NCBI GenBank assembly: GCA_031216915.1
Contig: CM062294.1
Coordinates: forward strand, 163,201,455-163,265,454
Direction: 5' to 3'
Origin: Pictodentalium vernedei
Taxonomy: Eukaryota; Mollusca; Scaphopoda; Dentaliida; Dentaliidae
Length of the DNA stretch: 64,000 bases
The notes under the pieces were generated by a model, which made no database searches, was not told the origin of the DNA, and worked only from the letters and a program-made list of their open reading frames with translations. Shown piece after piece: positions 33,446-44,635 of the stretch (the first letter of the stretch is position 1; each line of letters opens with the position of its first letter). Position numbers and translations under genes: made by a program.

Positions 33446-34087
33446 TTTTCAAGTGGATTGCTGAATCGTCACATGTATAAAAGTCTCTCAACCACCGCCA
33501 TCTTGCGGGTGGAATTTCATACACAGCTTTCCACTTCAGCTGGCTGGTTCAAGTGGACGATTATCTCCCCTTATCGACTATCAGAACCCATCAGCTTGTT
33601 GCTTCACAGATAATCGCCCAAGGTGTGAGAAAAGTAATCAGATTATACAGAATTTTGGACATCAAAGGGACAAAAGTCAAACCTTGTCTCTGATAGATAT
33701 TTTTACCTGATTGTAGACACAAGATCAGCATTTCCGAATTCATGCGCTTCCCAGTGATCAGCCATCTGTCAAACCACAAAACGTACATAGATGGCCAAAC
33801 GTCAATGGAAACACTGTTTTTAAACATTTTTAGCATGATTGCATGGGGAAAGCAGTACATTTTATAAATGACAGGGGAACAAAACTCAGATGGTAAACTG
33901 GCAACATTCAACAATCACTATAAAAAAATATATTGAACTTTCAGATGCCATGTACTTCCATAATGTGATTTTTGAACATTTTATTTAATCTTAGGAATTA
34001 GAAAACTTCCCCATTGCCGTAATGCAAATTTCCAATTCTCGAAACGATAATTTCATGGGAGATAATCACTAATTTGAAAATAAAAGC
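33446..34087. other. Stretch without recognised gene
   Basis: No conserved frame or repeat boundary identified. It contains AATTTCAxxGGGAGATAA-like segments that echo the H and K repeat flanks (about 34051-34064), so it may be old transposon sequence. Confidence 0.4.
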
Positions 34088-34765
34088 TCGATATACAATG
34101 CGCAATAAAAAACAATTTTCGAAGGTTTTCACATTTCCAACGCCTCGCAATCGGTTTTTAAAGTTTATAATTTAACCCTTTACCCAACGTAACGGCCAAA
34201 ACCGGGCAGCGCTATTCTCAAAAATCGCCAATTAATTTTCATTATTTTTTCATTTTTTGTCTCAAAAACATAGGTTATGACCCCTCATTGGAACGAGCTC
34301 GTCGAGCTCGTTCCAATGAGGGGTCATAACCTATGTTTTTGAGACAAAAAATGAAAAACATTAGTTATTCAAGAATTGTTTTTGCAAGTGTCGTCTGCTT
34401 TTCATGTTAGGTAAAGGGTTAATGTTTGTACAAAATGAATATGTTAATGATCTGCACATTTTTCGTGGCAATACAACTTGAACATTTACAATATATTTTA
34501 GTTATTATTGACAACAAACAACTACCGAGATTGGAAAGTTGATACCGTGTTAATAACTTTTGAGCTAGTCTTTCATTTGATGTTTGATAATGTAAAAGCT
34601 GTAACGCTACAACTGGAGTAACAGCACAGCAGTTTTATCATGTCATCAAACGTCATCGATGGGTGGATTTACTGCGTTGATTGAATTTACACCAAGTTTG
34701 TGGGAGTGGGTGAATTGCGATATTTTTCGCTGATGTTCCAGTAATCCAGTCAAATAGAGATCAAT
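34088..34765. repeat. Repeat K, copy 2, interrupted by a TTAA element
   Basis: CAATTTTCGAAGGTTTTCAC, GATCTGCACATTTTTCGTGG and TGATACCGTGTTAATAACTT align in order with copy 1. The alignment is broken by the 243-bp MITE at 34176-34418 and resumes after it. Confidence 0.72.
34176..34418. mobile_element. piggyBac-like MITE, family B, full length
   Basis: TTAA at 34172-34175 and 34419-34422, both TIRs (CCCTTTACCCAACGTAACGG and CCCTTTACCTAACATGAAA), and an intact central palindrome with long arms from TTTTTGTCTCAAAAACATAG to the tip CGAGCTCGTCGAGCTCG. One of the best preserved copies; a good reference for the family. Confidence 0.9.
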
Positions 34766-36650
34766 GCTACACACTCTCTCACACTAGCGATGCAGCCGAT
34801 GCTATTAAATTTGTTTCGTTGCCGGTGGGTTTTTTTGTGGGTGCTATGTGTTTGCCGTACGTATTTATATTTATGTTTTGTGTTTGTCATGAATATAAAA
34901 TGTAATTTTATATTGTTTTTTTTTCCTTTTTCCCTTTTTTAGCTCCCCTTGTTCTTTCTCAAAACCTTGTTTATCTGCAGAGATTGATGAATATGGTGTA
35001 AGTGGAGACATCCATTGTGAGTTGAAATGAAGCACCTGAAACACAAATGACTCAACTGGTCCATTAACTGTCATCTTGTCTTAAACTTGATGGATTCACG
35101 TTGTAAAGCGTGTTATTTAAAGGTCATTAATAAGCAGGGGCACAATTTGTTAAACCTTATCTATGCCCCAATATTTGAGACCCTGCTGTTTTTTGTTACG
35201 TAATGATCAAGTTAGTGCATTTACAGTGAATCAAAGCGCGAACAAACACTTTTGTTGACACACAAGTATTGATGACGGGTGTTAGTGGGTCTGGCGTGGG
35301 GCGGTTGCAGGATGCAGCGCATCTGAGGGTTTGGGGAAATATGGGGGATGGGGTAAATACCTCATCATCCATGGTGTCTACGCCTCTGACTGGTGTAAAA
35401 GTTCTATACAACATCCACTTCTCTAATCACAAACGAACTTATCTTGACCAAGGTGACGTTATATTTGCAAACACGCTATAATCTACAAGAACAGCCCTGC
35501 CCAATGGTAGGCCTCCTTTTCTTACCAGTTAAACGCTTGCGTGTATCGTCACACTCGAGCCTTTAACATTCCCGATATCCACCGAGTCAGCTATTTTCGT
35601 CTTCAGAGTCTGAACGTCTTCGGGGTAGACTTAAACGTTTGCTTTTGTAAACGCCTGGGCTGGAATACTGTGAAAGCAGAATGTGTAACAAAAATCAAGA
35701 TCGCTTCACAGATTTGCTTTCGTGTACAGGAGTCCTTAATAATACTTTCACTTAATATATTCCGATATATTCATGTCTTTAGAAATAAAACTATCTACAA
35801 GTGATCCTTCTTTTATACATTTCCAGAATAAAGGGCTGGATTAAAAATACAATCTCCAAGATAAACATTGGTCTGCTTTCGAAAGTTGTGCGTATAAACA
35901 AGGTTTTCATGATTAGGTATTGCTAGCGTGGAGAAAACCGATGAGATGTCAAGGTAATAATTGGGTAATTGTAAGGAGGGAATTGTTTGTATAAACAAGG
36001 TAACTCCAGAAAGAAGCTTCTAGGCTTACCTTCCCACGCCCCCTCCCCCCCCCCCCCCCCCCCACACACCGCACGCACACACATACTTGAAGTTCTCCTC
36101 ATAAACAAAATAATTTTTAATTTAGGTTAGTCGCGTTTACGCGTAGGCAGGACTGAACCGGCACAAGATAATTCGCAATTTATCTTGCAAAAGGCTACAG
36201 TTCAGCCTTCAAAACAAATGATTTCTAATTTAGATTGGTCGCTTTTACGTTTTAGCAGGACTGAACCGGCACAATATAATTCGCAATTTATCTTGCAAAA
36301 CGCCACAGTTCAGCCTGACTATACCTGTATCTGTAGTTAATATGTATAGTTCACTAGTAAAGTACACTGTGTAGTTGTGAAATTATCCGGGTGTCACAGT
36401 GTTAATAATGCTATGATAACCCTGTAAATGCCGCAGTTATGCTGTGTAATTTCAGGGAAGCATACTTTCATGTTATGGTCGTGGGTGGCTGTGGGTGTTT
36501 TTGTAGCTGACAGAGCAGTTCCTTTTAGCCTCGATTTAAACTGGGCTTGAACGTATCTATGAAGAATCTTTCCTTCGCTTGGGGTGCTCGTTCATCCTGG
36601 CATTGAAAAAATGGGACAATTTTAAAACCTGTTTTTTTTCCTTTGTTACA
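34766..36650. other. Intergenic stretch without recognised gene
   Basis: No protein similarity recognised. Contents: a poly-C tract with CA repeats at about 36043-36082 and a duplicated ~90-bp segment at about 36122-36206 and 36228-36314 (GGACTGAACCGGCACAA, AATTCGCAATTTATCTTGCA, CAGTTCAGCCT). The remainder is AT-rich and featureless. Confidence 0.5.
36122..36314. repeat. Direct ~105-bp tandem duplication
   Basis: Two units, each with TTAGxTTxGTCGCxTTTACG, GCAGGACTGAACCGGCACAA, AATTCGCAATTTATCTTGCA and CACAGTTCAGCCT-type ends, differ by a few substitutions. No coding role seen. Confidence 0.75.
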
Positions 36651-36659
36651 GGCGTCTGT

Positions 36660-38600
36660 GTGTTCACTCACATAAAGTGTTCTTGATTTTTCATCTTTAC
36701 AGTGATTTTTGTGACCAGAGACTTTTTTCTGAGATAATTACTTTTCCCAATGAACTCTTCTTTGCTGCCCGAACACTCAATAACGTACTGGACGTATGAT
36801 GATGCACATGTGTGGGGTGTTTTTACAACAAAGGGTGAGGTGGAATTTTGAAACTTGAATAAATTTCCCTCGCTTAGGACCTCACAGGTTCCGCATCGTT
36901 TATCTTTGCACTTAGAGACCGTTGGAGTGTTCGTTTCCTCCTCAAACTTCGCTCGTATTAAACTTTGTTTGAGATTTGCTGGTTGTCTCTTACATTTCAT
37001 TAGTTGTATTTTTTCCAGTTCTTTTTTCATCCGTTCATTACCTTTGAACAAGCCCCAACTGGATAGGATAAAAGGGAAAAGTTCAGAATTGCTTGGATTG
37101 AAGGTGGTGATGAAAGTGAGAATATCGTTATTTTGATTCTTTTCTTTTGGAGTTCTCAATTCCGCGAGGTTTGGCGAGTTTGCTCTGTCAATACCATTCC
37201 TTATCAAGTTGGTTGGATATCCGCGTTTTTCGAGAGAGTTTGTTAAATCGTTAAGTCTTTTAGTTCTAAGTTCGTAACTATTGTGCAAACAAACTTTCCG
37301 AGCTAGATTATAAGGTTTATTTCATTTTGTATGACCGGGATGACAAGATCTGAAGTGCAGGTATTTTTTAATGTCTGTTAGTTTGTGGATTATGTCTGTT
37401 AGATGTACTTTTTCTTCCAACGTGATTAGAAGAATATCCAGGAAGGGGGGGGGGGGGGTTGCTTTGGTCCATTGTGAATTTAAATGCCGGATGTAGGCTT
37501 TGTAGGGTGTGCTGTATTTTCCAGTGTTTGTTCTGAGTCAGGGAGTATTTTGAAACAGTCATCGAGGAATGTTTTCCAGTTTTTTACAAAGGTTTGCCTG
37601 AACTCAAAGCAAAAATGTTCCCCTACCCTTGAGTATAGTTTTTGTTCTATGTAGGTCAGAGTGGCAAAAATGGATGGCATTTTAGTGTCCATCGCTGTTC
37701 CTTTCACCTGTTTAAAATGCTTACTGCCAAAGTTGAAGGTGTTGTTTTCGAGAATGACGTTTATGCTTTCTAGTATAAATTTATCAGTGCCTTTCCTTTT
37801 TAGCATTGGGTGTTTTTTAGCCAATATTCTACAGCGTCCAGTCCAAGTGACTGTTGAATGCTGCTGTAGAGGGACGTAACATCAAAGCTTACACGGGTGT
37901 TAATTTTTTCCCCATCAATATATATATGCAACATCAAATCCTACAAGGGTGGAACCTTCCTTGACAGATGTGGGCAGATGGTTGAGAAAATCCAGATCAT
38001 CTCTCACATAGCTTGCGATAACTGTTAAGTATGGTTGTAAAATTTTATCTACAATACTGCTGAGCCAGGGGGTTGCACAGCTAGACCCAGCAGCGATTGA
38101 ATTTAAGATCTTGTGGGCGCAGAATACAGACGTATTTCGATTCTTGATTATCGACTGAATCAATTAATTTATTTATTTATTTATTGGTGTTTAAGGTCAC
38201 ATACTTATGCACAATGGCTAATCGTGACCATGACAGTTTTACGGGTGGAGGAAGCCGGAGTACCCGGAGAGAACCACCGAGCAACGACGAGCAGCTGTCA
38301 GCTCCCCAACATCGTAACTCTGAACTCTGCACCGCAGCACAGGCAGGGTTAGATTGGTTGAAGACATGCGCACCATCGACGTGCAGTACGCCTCAGTACA
38401 CAGCGTCATCGTGCCCCCATGTAGGCAATCGGGGTGAAGTGTCTTGCCCAAGGACACAACGCGGTTGCCGCAGGTGGGATTCGAACCGAGGACCTCTCGG
38501 CTTGCAGCCTGCACCTCTACCAACTGAGCCACCGCGCCCCCGACTGAATCAATTCGTTGCCCGAATGCTGGAATGTTCTATGTCCCCTGTGGGATATAGA
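36660..38600 (-). pseudogene. Penelope-like retroelement, copy P2 (RT plus GIY-YIG-like end)
   Basis: In - strand order: finger/palm region with IAAGSSCATPWLSSIVDKIL and SYVRDDLDFLNHLP, FDV-type motif A, then FNFGSKHFKQVKGTAMDTKM (motif B region), NWKTFLDDCFKI in place of YIDD, a connector with CKDKRCGTC, and a C-terminal SYVQYVIECSG..EEFIGKSN block like the GIY-YIG nuclease of Penelope-like elements. Frameshifts near 37840, 37500 and 37300 break it. A SINE is inserted at 38166-38540. The 5' end is missing. Confidence 0.85.
38166..38540 (-). mobile_element. tRNA-headed SINE inserted in Penelope-like copy P2
   Basis: Perfect 14-bp flanks CGACTGAATCAATT at 38152-38165 and 38541-38554. On the - strand the head has A box TGGCTCAGTTGG (38520-38531) and B box GGTTCGAATCC (38478-38488), and CTGCAAG..GAGGTCC resembles tRNA-Cys. 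Then come the TGTGTCCTTGGGCAAGACAC, GGCGTACTGCACGTCGATGG and GGGTACTCCGGCTTCCTCC blocks and the GTGACCTTAAACACC tail. Best complete copy of the tRNA-headed subfamily. Confidence 0.93.
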
Positions 38601-38608
38601 ACATTCTT
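38571..38608. repeat. Hairpin at the junction of the two Penelope-like copies
   Basis: GAATGTTCTATGTCCC, a CTGT loop, then GGGATATAGAACATTC: 16-bp arms with one mismatch. It lies exactly where the reading of P1 ends and that of P2 begins. Confidence 0.75.
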
Positions 38609-38609
38609 G

Positions 38610-40170
38610 CACTCAGCCGACGATTTATTTGTTTTGTTTTATGGAGAGCACTTGTCATTTCATATAAGCGAATTTTCCTTAGATGAGGACCAATTATTAT
38701 TGTCCATCGTGTTAAGTTGAATGGAATGTTTACTTTCGTATACCTAGGATGACAGGATTTGAAATGCAGGTTTTGTTTGGTGTCGGGAGGTTTTGAATAT
38801 ATGTCCGTTTTTAATATATTATTCTCTGTAATTTCCATTATGTCAAGAAAAGGAATTTTTATTTTGTTGAAATCAGTCGTGAATTTCAAATCGCTGCATA
38901 TTATGTTCAGTAATTCGTGAAATTCAAAAATATCCGCTGTGGTGTCGTTCCATATAATGAAGCAGTCATCAATGTACCTTTTCCAGTTGTTAGTAAAGGA
39001 TTTAGGGGATATATTTTGCGTATTAATATGTACATTATGGTTTCTTCCGAATAAGCCAAAGTTAGTATTGAATAAACTGGGCTGACTTTTGATCCCATGC
39101 AAGTCCCTTTTATTTGAGAGAAATGCCTTTCGCCAAACTGGAATGAATTGTTGTTTGATATGAGTCTGAACGATTCCAATATAAATGTCTTTGAAAATGT
39201 TGTGTTTATGAGATTATGGTGCCTCTCTAGCCAGTATTCGATTGTTTTAACCCTTTACCTAACCTGAAAAGCAGGCGACACTTGCAAAAATAATTCTTGA
39301 ATAACTAATTCTTTTCATTTTTGTCTCAAAAACATAGGTTATGACCCCTCATTGGAACGAGCTCGACGAGCTCGTTCCAACGAGGGGTCATAACCTATGT
39401 TTTTGAGACAAAAAATGAAAAAAAATGAAAATTCATTGGCGATTTTTGAGAATAGCGCTGGCCGGTTTTGGCCGTTACGTTAGTTAAAGGGTTAAGACCA
39501 AAACCGTGAGGTGTGTTTGTGTATAAATTCGTAACATCAAATGTTGCCAAACTTGACGGTTCATAAGCTATGTCGGGAATATGATTAAGAAAATCAATGT
39601 CATCTCTTACGTAGCTTTTGGTTTTTTGTAAAAGCGGCTGTAAGATTATGTCAGTGAGTTTGCTTAATCTGTGGGTGGGGCAACTGTGTCCTGCAACTAT
39701 AAGTCGAAGTTTCAAATCCGTAGGTCTTGAAATACAAACATACTCTGAAGTTTATTGCTCCACCGCTTGTAAACTTTGTTTGGATTTCTTATTTTTGGTA
39801 AACCATAGAAATTACTTGTTTTGCAATCAAATTTTAGAACGAAGTCTTTTTCATCCTCAGTTAAAAATAAGCCATATTCTTCTACAATTTTTGATATTTT
39901 ACGAACGACTTGCCTGTCGTCGTTTTGTTCCATATCGTTGTAGAATTCAGTAGTCTCAAGTTGTTGAAGAATCAAATCATAATGGTAATCTTTGTCCGTG
40001 ATTAAAGTCCAACCACCCTTATCTGCTTCTTTCATTATTATGTTCTCATTTTTTTTGTAAATCATTAGGAGGTGATTTTTGATGAAATGACAAATTATTG
40101 AATTTTTTGTATTAGCCTCCTGAATTGGATATTCGTTTATCAATGAAGAAATCCTTATGACTTTATATAT
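38610..40170 (-). pseudogene. Penelope-like retroelement, copy P1 (RT domain)
   Basis: In - strand order: EADKGGWTLITDKDYHYDL, SNFYGLPKIRNPNKVYK, LIVAGHSCPTHRLSKLTDII, KSYVRDDIDFLNHIP, FDVTNLYTNTPHGFG, FQFGERHFSQIKGTCMGSKV, NWKRYIDDCFIIW with an intact YIDD-type motif, FLDI, then SCHPRYTKVNIPFNLT. These are the RT motifs of Penelope-like elements. Frameshifts occur near 39715 and 39050, and a TTAA MITE splits it at 39251-39491. No GIY-YIG part remains. The upstream end stops at the foldback starting near 40175. Confidence 0.87.
39251..39491. mobile_element. piggyBac-like MITE, family B, inside the RT of P1
   Basis: TTAA at 39247-39250 and 39492-39495. Taking out the element and one TTAA joins PHGFG to LKTIEYWLERHH in the same frame, so the insertion was precise and happened in a copy that still had this frame open. 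TIRs and central palindrome are intact. Confidence 0.93.
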
Positions 40171-40174
40171 ATAC

Positions 40175-41157
40175 CTTCGTCAAATTGCCGTCATGCTCGG
40201 AAGTTTACTTCCTTCAAAGCGGCTTTCATTTTTGACTAATTCTAATTTCGTTACGTTAAGTGCCGTACCAATGTGTATCGCGTCATGGGAACGTAAACTT
40301 TAGCGTCACACAGATGCTATAATTGTTGAATGGGAATTATAAAATTGATCGAGATACGCGTACGTCTTACAGATCGATTTAGCTCCTAGCTCCTATAAGA
40401 TCGCCGATACATATCTTCCTTGGGTGGCAACAAGTAAAGATATGTTCCGCATTACACGTTGTTCACTGTTTTTAATTGTAAATTATGAACAAACAATACC
40501 GTATCAGATCTTCCTTAGGTGGTAACAAGTGGAGATATATTCCGCGTTTTTATGCGCAAATTTTGTTTTCAGCCTTAGAATTAGGAGCATTCAATCATTA
40601 ATCTCAACCTCGCCCTGGTAACAGAGGCAGAAGAGAGTTCGCATGCAGTATTCACACATTCAACCATTCCCTGAGGAGACGGCTTATAAAAGCTTAAAGC
40701 TTACTGCTGAATCCTTTCAACAAACCTCGTTCTTGATTCATTACTTTAATGCATACCATTGTACTGCGCACTCTGTATGACAATCATGTTGTAGTTTATT
40801 ATATGTGTGCATCATACTTTTTCATGAATAAATATTGTTTAAATTAACCATTCCTTGACCCGAATTGTTCAAACGCGTTGTTCTCCATATTCAAGTGTAT
40901 TGCTTGTAAAACCCCCGTATCATATCTCCCTTGGGTGGCAAAGGTATGTTCCCCGTTTCATGTTGTTCCCCGTATCCGAGTCTATTACGTACGCGTATCT
41001 CGATCAATTTTATAATTCCCATTCAACAATTATAGGATCTGTGTGACGCTAAAGTTTACGTTCCCATGACGCGATACACATTGGTATTAGAATTAGTCAA
41101 AAATGAAAGCCGCTTAGAAGGAAGTAAACTTCCGAGCATGACGGCAATTTGACGAAG
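40175..41157. mobile_element. Foldback element with ~170-190 bp arms and promoter-like core
   Basis: Left arm 40175-40365 and right arm 40987-41157 are near-identical reverse complements; the left has an extra ~19 bp (TTCGTTACGTTAAGTGCCG). The 620-bp interior has three diverged repeats of ATCTTCCTTGGGTGGCAAC (about 40412, 40508, 40925), a TATA-like GGCTTATAAAAGC at about 40680-40692, and AATAAA near 40828, an arrangement like a solo LTR. No coding frame. High arm identity suggests recent activity. Confidence 0.8.
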
Positions 41158-41178
41158 TTATATAAAATATTTGATGAA

Positions 41179-41179
<1 letters not shown>

Positions 41180-41213
<34 letters not shown>
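41180..41213. repeat. (TA)n microsatellite
   Basis: About 34 bp of alternating TA next to the right end of the foldback element; the left end also borders a short TATATATA run (40164-40172), consistent with insertion into, or duplication of, TA-rich target. Confidence 0.9.
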
Positions 41214-41216
<3 letters not shown>

Positions 41217-42247
41217 AACAGTTCAAATGACAGAGAGTAACATAATAAATATATTATGATCTGAAACTCAGCGTTTTTCAAACTTGTTATCAAGGGCGAA
41301 GATTATTGCATTAAGGCTACTTATCACCTTGGGTACAGTCACTATTAAAATTTGTTTTCTTAACAACACCACAGACCGTGTAATACATAAACACAGACAG
41401 ATTTGACTTGATCTCGGATGATATGTAGAAACATATATGTCCTTTGTCAAACAGGAATTCCACCAGGCATCGTCCTAACACCGCGCCACTGGATTGAAAA
41501 CTGTAAACTTTTTTGGAAGATGGCCTCAACGGGAGTCCATACCGGGTCTATGACACCCAACCGCCTAGCCATAAATGCTCTGCCACCATAGCAACTGAGC
41601 CAATGGTAACCCCGAAAAAGGTTGCTATTGACTCAGCTAGTATGTTAGTTTACATTTTCAACTCGCCCGAAGACCGATATTCGAGAATTGACAATTACTG
41701 AACTGTTGGAATTGTTTTTGTCTACAAGAAGTCTGTATTGTATTATGAGGATCAATTATTATTGTACAAATAAAGCGTTTGTGTTAGTTGGTTGAATGTT
41801 TAAAGCAGAGTTTCGGATAGTCTAGACCTGGACCGGTGAAGCAAGGGGTGTAGGCTGGGCTATAGGGTGTGATGAGTGGGGAAAACATATATTCCGTTGC
41901 CCCTCCCCCCCCCCCCCTAATAAAACAGCATGAACGCATGACCGCATAAATACCATATCAAAAACTTTCAAGAAGTCCATATATAATTACTCGATTCTAT
42001 CACTTTTGCCTAGTATTTCCATCTATTGCATTTTGCAATTGGATTAGATTTGAAGTTTTAGGCCTTCATATCCAATTTTTTCTTCACTTGGTAATTCATT
42101 TCCTCCCTCGCGTTCGATCTGTTTTGCTTAATGCTATTCTATAAACAGTCCGGGGAGTTTCCAGTTGTGTGTGGTATTCGGCCAATTTTGTTATTAGAAT
42201 ATTTGTCGAACACAGCGAGCGACTATTCGAATAATATTCGAATAGTT
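41214..42247. other. Stretch without recognised gene
   Basis: No conserved frame. A C run occurs at about 41905-41917. Nothing else assignable. Confidence 0.45.
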
Positions 42248-42328
42248 GGAAAAATTCAAGAAAACAATTGTACAAAATATGACGTTTTGTTACGGATTAC
42301 ACATTATACAATAGAATTTGATTGTGAG

Positions 42329-42890
42329 AAGTCAGTCAGGATTGTATCGCTATTCATTGAGAACGTTAAGATTGAGTCTGCGTGCATTGCCTCAAAACTC
42401 TGCGTGTGGAGAGTGGGGTAGGGTGCAACCCACTACTCGTCCATCAATAGCTACAATCGCAAACCAATCACAATATAATTGGGCGGATTTCTATCTATCT
42501 CTCTCTCTGTTAACGATATGGAAGAGTGGAGTCAGTGAGGATTACTTCGCTAATCGTTAAGAACTTTCGGATTGAGTCTGTTTGTAGGGAGTGGGGCTAC
42601 GATAAAACCCAGCACTCGCCCCGCAATATCAACAATCACACAACAGTCACAATACAAAATAGAGGAATTCTCTCTCTAATAAAGATATGGACGAGTGGAG
42701 TCAGTGAGGATTGCCTCGCTAATCATTTAGAACTTTAAGATTGAGTCTGTTAGAACTGCCATGCAATAACTCTGCGTGTGGAGAGTTAGCTACGAAGAAA
42801 CCCACTCCTGGCGCCATCACTAGCAACAATCACACAACAGTCACAATATACAATTACGGATTTCGATCTCTCTCTAGCTTTCACTTCTTA
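42329..42890. repeat. Three tandem units of about 170-200 bp
   Basis: ATTGAGTCTG recurs at 42371, 42571 and 42740. Each unit has AGTCAGTxAGGATT, ACTCTGCGTGTGGAGAGT or a shortened form, CAATCACA.AACAGTCACAAT and a CTCTCTCT run before the next. Divergence is about 15-25 percent by eye. No coding function evident. Confidence 0.75.
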
Positions 42891-43030
42891 AATGAACACT
42901 CTCAAATTTTCATGAACCAGACGAAGAGCAGATGGAATTGGAACAAACTTTTGTTAGCATACACAGGGAAGCTCAACTCCAAGAAAGGATTGAAACAAGC
43001 TTGTTTCGCTGGGACCAGTGTACAATTTAA

Positions 43031-43229
43031 CCCTTTATATAACCTGAAAAGCAGACGACACTTGCAAAAATAATTCTTGAATACTACTTTTTTTCATTTT
43101 TTGTCTAAAAAATATAGGTTATGACCCCTCGTTGGAACGAGCTCGACGAGCTCGTTCCAACGAGGGGTCATAACCTATGTTTTTGAGACAAAAAATAAAA
43201 AAAATAATGAAAATTAATTGGCGATTTTT
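43031..43229. mobile_element. piggyBac-like MITE, family B, right end replaced
   Basis: TTAA at 43027-43030, left end CCCTTTATATAACCTGAAAA and the full palindrome around CGAGCTCGACGAGCTCG. It breaks off after TTGGCGATTTTTGG, where the 56-bp repeat starts. Confidence 0.83.
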
Positions 43230-43715
43230 GGAAAAATTCAAGAAAACAATTGTACAAAATACGACGTTTTGTTACGGATTACACATGCGTATATGTTATA
43301 TATAACTTCTGGTTAATAGTAATAAGCATATAAGTTTACACACTGTACATATATATCATATCCGTCAATGAATAACACGAAAACAAATGAAAGATTTAGA
43401 CTACGCCTTTCTGGTGAAACTTTTACATGTTCCTGTTTAAAAAGTGTAGTATTCGCACAGTTTTATGTTTAAGCCGATTTCTATTAACCGGGCAGTTGAA
43501 AATGCCCTTTCCGAGGACACGCTTCTGACTGGTACACCAAGGTAGAAGTTAGCTAGTTTTGAAACCTCTGGGTATTTGCTTTCATTGGTCCGCTACCCGG
43601 CCAGGGGATCATCATCAAGGTTAAAGCGTCATTGGCCAGGTTTTTGCCCAATGCCTTTTTGGCAGTTATATTTACACCCTTTTTGGCTACTTTTGTTTTT
43701 GGAGGTCAATATCAC

Positions 43716-44635
43716 TCAAACGACCTCGAACCATACAATGCGTTTAGTCTCCATTCTTTGTGCCTTACCTTTTTCCAACTCTTCAGCATTTCGTTGCTTA
43801 TCCACCGAATCAGTTGTGTCTTGACGATCACCATTACGAGACTCGCTGGGTATAGATTCTTTAGCCTGTGAGTTAGATATTATCTCGTTCAGTTTCGAAC
43901 GCACAAGCATGCGTGCTTGCTTGCGAAATACTTCGAAAACCAACGGAAGATCTTTCATCCTTGGGTCCAGAGCAGCAGCGACCTGCATCGTCTCGCTAAA
44001 TCCGTCGTCGTCCAGACGCTGTTCCAGGTAGGCTGAGAAAAGTGCCTTGGTTTCTTTTATTAAGGAGGGGTCTGTGTCACCTGGCTTCATAACGTAGGTC
44101 AGTAGGTTCATAACCACTGCATATATCGAAGAAATGGAACATGATTTCTCTGCTCCCATCACGATAGATACTACATTAAGTGTCTCCAGTGTATTGCAAA
44201 GCGTTGATGTCTGAACCCAGAACCCCGGAGATGGTACAAGTTCGTGTGCTTCGGTCTTCTTGCTGACCAGTAAAACGTTTGTCACCGGCTTTTTCATGGC
44301 AATAAGACAACTCAACATCTCATATGTGCTACCCATCTTGTTGGGCATTCTTGTTTTAGTTTTCTATAAGTCAGGTTATCACTATCTGAGTTGTGATTGA
44401 ACGCTTCGTTCTTAATTTGCTCTGTCTCGAGCGGGGAAGGGTGGAAATGAGTTACAATCTTTTGGGCAGTTTTTAGAACTGTGGTTGCATCTTCTGGTGC
44501 GATTCCTTTCAATATGGCCCATTGCAGGACATGATCGAAACAACTGAAGTCCATTTCTGATGTGTTATTTCCGCTGTCGCATAAGACTGACACCTCAGGC
44601 TGCGATGTTCCCCACTCCTGTACTGGTTTAAGCAT
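43716..44635 (-). pseudogene. hAT-superfamily transposase fragment (frameshifted)
   Basis: Two - strand frames join at about 44330. The N-terminal part has FDHVLQWAILKGIA and ends KLKQECPTRW; the second continues GSTYEMLSCLIAMKKPVT. CPTRW followed by STYxML is the conserved hAT (ZBED-like) catalytic-core signature. A one-base loss between them causes the frameshift. Later: WVQTSTLCNTLETLNVVSIV and ALDPRMKDL, also typical. The zinc finger and C-terminal dimerisation region are missing. Confidence 0.85.

Larger units (their letters stand above)
42248..43285. repeat. Region bounded by a 56-bp direct repeat
   Basis: The 56-bp sequence starting GGAAAAATTCAAGAAAACAA occurs at 42248-42303 and 43230-43285 with one mismatch. 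The second copy begins exactly where the MITE at 43031 loses its right half. The interval holds three tandem units and that truncated MITE. Confidence 0.8.

Noticed and set aside
38478-38531. Possible tRNA gene
   Set aside because: The A and B boxes belong to a SINE head bounded by a target duplication; no intact cloverleaf or terminator.
38184-38720. Open frame of about 178 codons on the + strand
   Set aside because: It runs antisense through a SINE and into Penelope-derived sequence; no protein family recognised.
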